NCBI GenBank assembly: GCA_032358165.1
Contig: JAALGY010000017.1
Location: 2,914,001-2,978,000, forward strand
From: Diplosphaera chodatii
Taxonomy: Eukaryota; Chlorophyta; Trebouxiophyceae; Prasiolales; Stichococcaceae
Length of the DNA stretch: 64,000 nucleotides
Direction: 5' to 3'
Shown: positions 62,602 through 64,000 of the stretch, piece after piece
Numbering within the stretch: the stretch's first letter is position 1
How the letters are laid out: the number at the start of each line of letters is the position of its first letter
Made by a program: the position numbers and the translations under genes
The notes under the pieces: generated by a model
The model's input: the letters and a program-made list of their open reading frames with translations, nothing else
What the model was told of the DNA's origin: nothing
Database searches by the model: none

Positions 62602-64000
62602 TGCAAAAGAGCACTTGTGACTTTGGTCTCAATGAAAGCCGTCAAAGTACCAACCTGGTGAAAAGCTGCAGCCGTGAAGGGTTTGGCTCCCACAGGCACG
62701 TCACGGGATGGCTGTTGCCAAGCTGCACACAGCAAACCCCATGTGAGCGACAGTGCCACATCCTGGTCAACTGGGGCCATGCACTAAGGTCCCTTGCAGT
62801 ACACAAATACACATCCACACTTGCACCCAAGGAGCTGACGAGCCATAGCTGCTTGTCACTACACATGCATCTGACACCCATGCCGGGTACTTGACACGTC
62901 AGGTGATGCAGCCAGCAGAAGCGCAGTGGCTGGCAGTGTACCAGCATTGCTGCCCGACCACATTTGTTTGGTGCGGAATTATTACCTGGGCCGGGTGATT
63001 ACCTGGAAGGAGGGCACGCGGCCGTGCAGGGAGCGAGCCGAGTCGTGGCGCAGATGGCAGGCAGTATAGGCCTGCAGTGTGACACCAGCCCTGTTGGGGT
63101 GCATATCAGAAGTTGCGGTGCAAGGCCCACGCACGGCATGCATGGTTCAGCGCAACACCCAGGTCAGCGCAACACGCAGGAAGGGACGTTGATGTTGCAA
63201 GGCATGCTGCCATGTATGATAGATGGATCGTAATGGCAGTCTGCCAGCTGCTGTATGTGGCGCGCACCATTCTGGAACTGGCATTACCGCTGCAGAACAT
63301 GCCACGGCTGTCAGCTTCAGTGCTGCAGGGTGTGCTGTGCTGTCCAGGAACTCCACTGGGGACATCTGTAAAGCTCACGCCAACGGATGCAAGCTGCACA
63401 CGGGGCGTGTCTGCCACCGAAGTTCTGCACTGCATTGGGCCGTCAGCTTCGTGGCAGCAGGAGCTGCATATGTCGCCTATGGTGGTGTTCAGGCTGATTA
63501 CAACATCAGTGGCTGAGCGATCTGAGGCGCATGCTCCAATCGCGGGCGGCGGCAGGCTCTTGCTGCGGCGGCGGCGGCAGCAGCGGCAGCAGCACCTCGT
63601 CATGCTGGCTTGCTGTGCACCGGCCCTGCACACGTCAAGTAACCTAATAATGTGCTTCAAATCCAAGCGGAAAGATCGTCCAAAACAGCTGCAGCTGCTG
63701 CACGACCGTGGATCAGATCCGGGTTAGAGCACTGCACATGCGACAATGGGATGTCCAACTAGGCCGTCACCTGCATGCATGTGCACCTATCCATATCTAC
63801 TCAACAGGAACTTAACTCAGTTAAACTCTCACAACAGCACAAAGCACGGGCTCTTGCCGCAAGGCGGTGACAAGACCAGAACCCCCACGTGACTGCGGCA
63901 GGTCCTCGACGGGTTCAAGCGCACGGCTTTCGGACACGATGCTGGCTTCCAAGGACCGTTGACTTGTGCGTAGTGTTAAGGGGTGGGGCGGACGTGGTTG
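62602..64000. other. Window end, no supported gene
   Basis: Long open frames occur on both strands over 63106-63727, but none shows the GC-ending codon bias, splice structure or a domain. The promoter of the 62243-62601 gene should lie at its lower end. Confidence 0.35.
63147..63180 (+). repeat. Two tandem 17-bp units
   Basis: TCAGCGCAACACCCAGG is followed directly by the same unit with one change (CCC to CGC). Confidence 0.8.

Noticed and set aside
63106..63727. Long open frames on both strands near the window end
   Set aside because: Both strands are open and neither shows codon bias, splice sites or a domain; probably chance in GC-rich DNA.

Overview
The window looks like nuclear DNA of a green alga (Chlorophyta, possibly a Chlorella-like trebouxiophyte). 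Short GC-rich exons are cut by many GT-AG introns of about 100-300 bases. The gene set is green-lineage: a chromomethylase, a plant-type single-Myb telobox protein and a PTS2-bearing malate dehydrogenase. The chlorophyte polyadenylation signal TGTAA lies downstream of several stop codons. There are no operons, CRISPR arrays, rRNAs or recognisable transposons. Gene models were assembled by hand from splice motifs, reading frame and intron phase. Gene spans are given from start to stop codon, introns included.

Layout. 1-9168 (+): chromomethylase-type DNA cytosine methyltransferase (BAH, chromodomain, catalytic motifs), 5' end outside the window, with a duplicated exon end and an AT-rich island in one late intron. 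10047-15222 (-): AAAP-family amino-acid transporter followed by a tandem series of further terminal-exon copies. 16139-16272 (-): intron-bearing tRNA-Ile(UAU). 17350-27692 (-): P4-ATPase lipid flippase. 27803-29223 (+): unrecognised gene, head to head with the flippase. 29442-37541 (+): large multi-Tudor protein. 38325-43974 (+): RecQ5-type helicase ending in what reads as a TFIIS N-terminal domain. 44428-49356 (+): single-Myb telobox protein running into an ankyrin-repeat region. 50103-51300 (-): peroxisomal malate dehydrogenase, head to head with the Ran GTPase gene (51634-53893, +). 55107-55836 (+): small proline-rich protein with NPF and DPF motifs. 56345-57713 (-): type II haloacid-dehalogenase-like hydrolase whose stop codon lies in a perfect 19-bp hairpin. 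58393-61331 (+): unrecognised Cys/His- and Gln-rich protein. 62243-62601 (-): small single-pass membrane protein.

Several genes deal with chromatin or genome maintenance (methyltransferase, Tudor protein, RecQ helicase, telobox Myb), but eukaryotic neighbours need not share a pathway. The most interesting observations are the RecQ5-TFIIS domain fusion, the array of phase-compatible alternative last exons behind the transporter, the organelle-like AT-rich island in the methyltransferase gene, and a malate dehydrogenase layout that could make both peroxisomal and non-peroxisomal forms.
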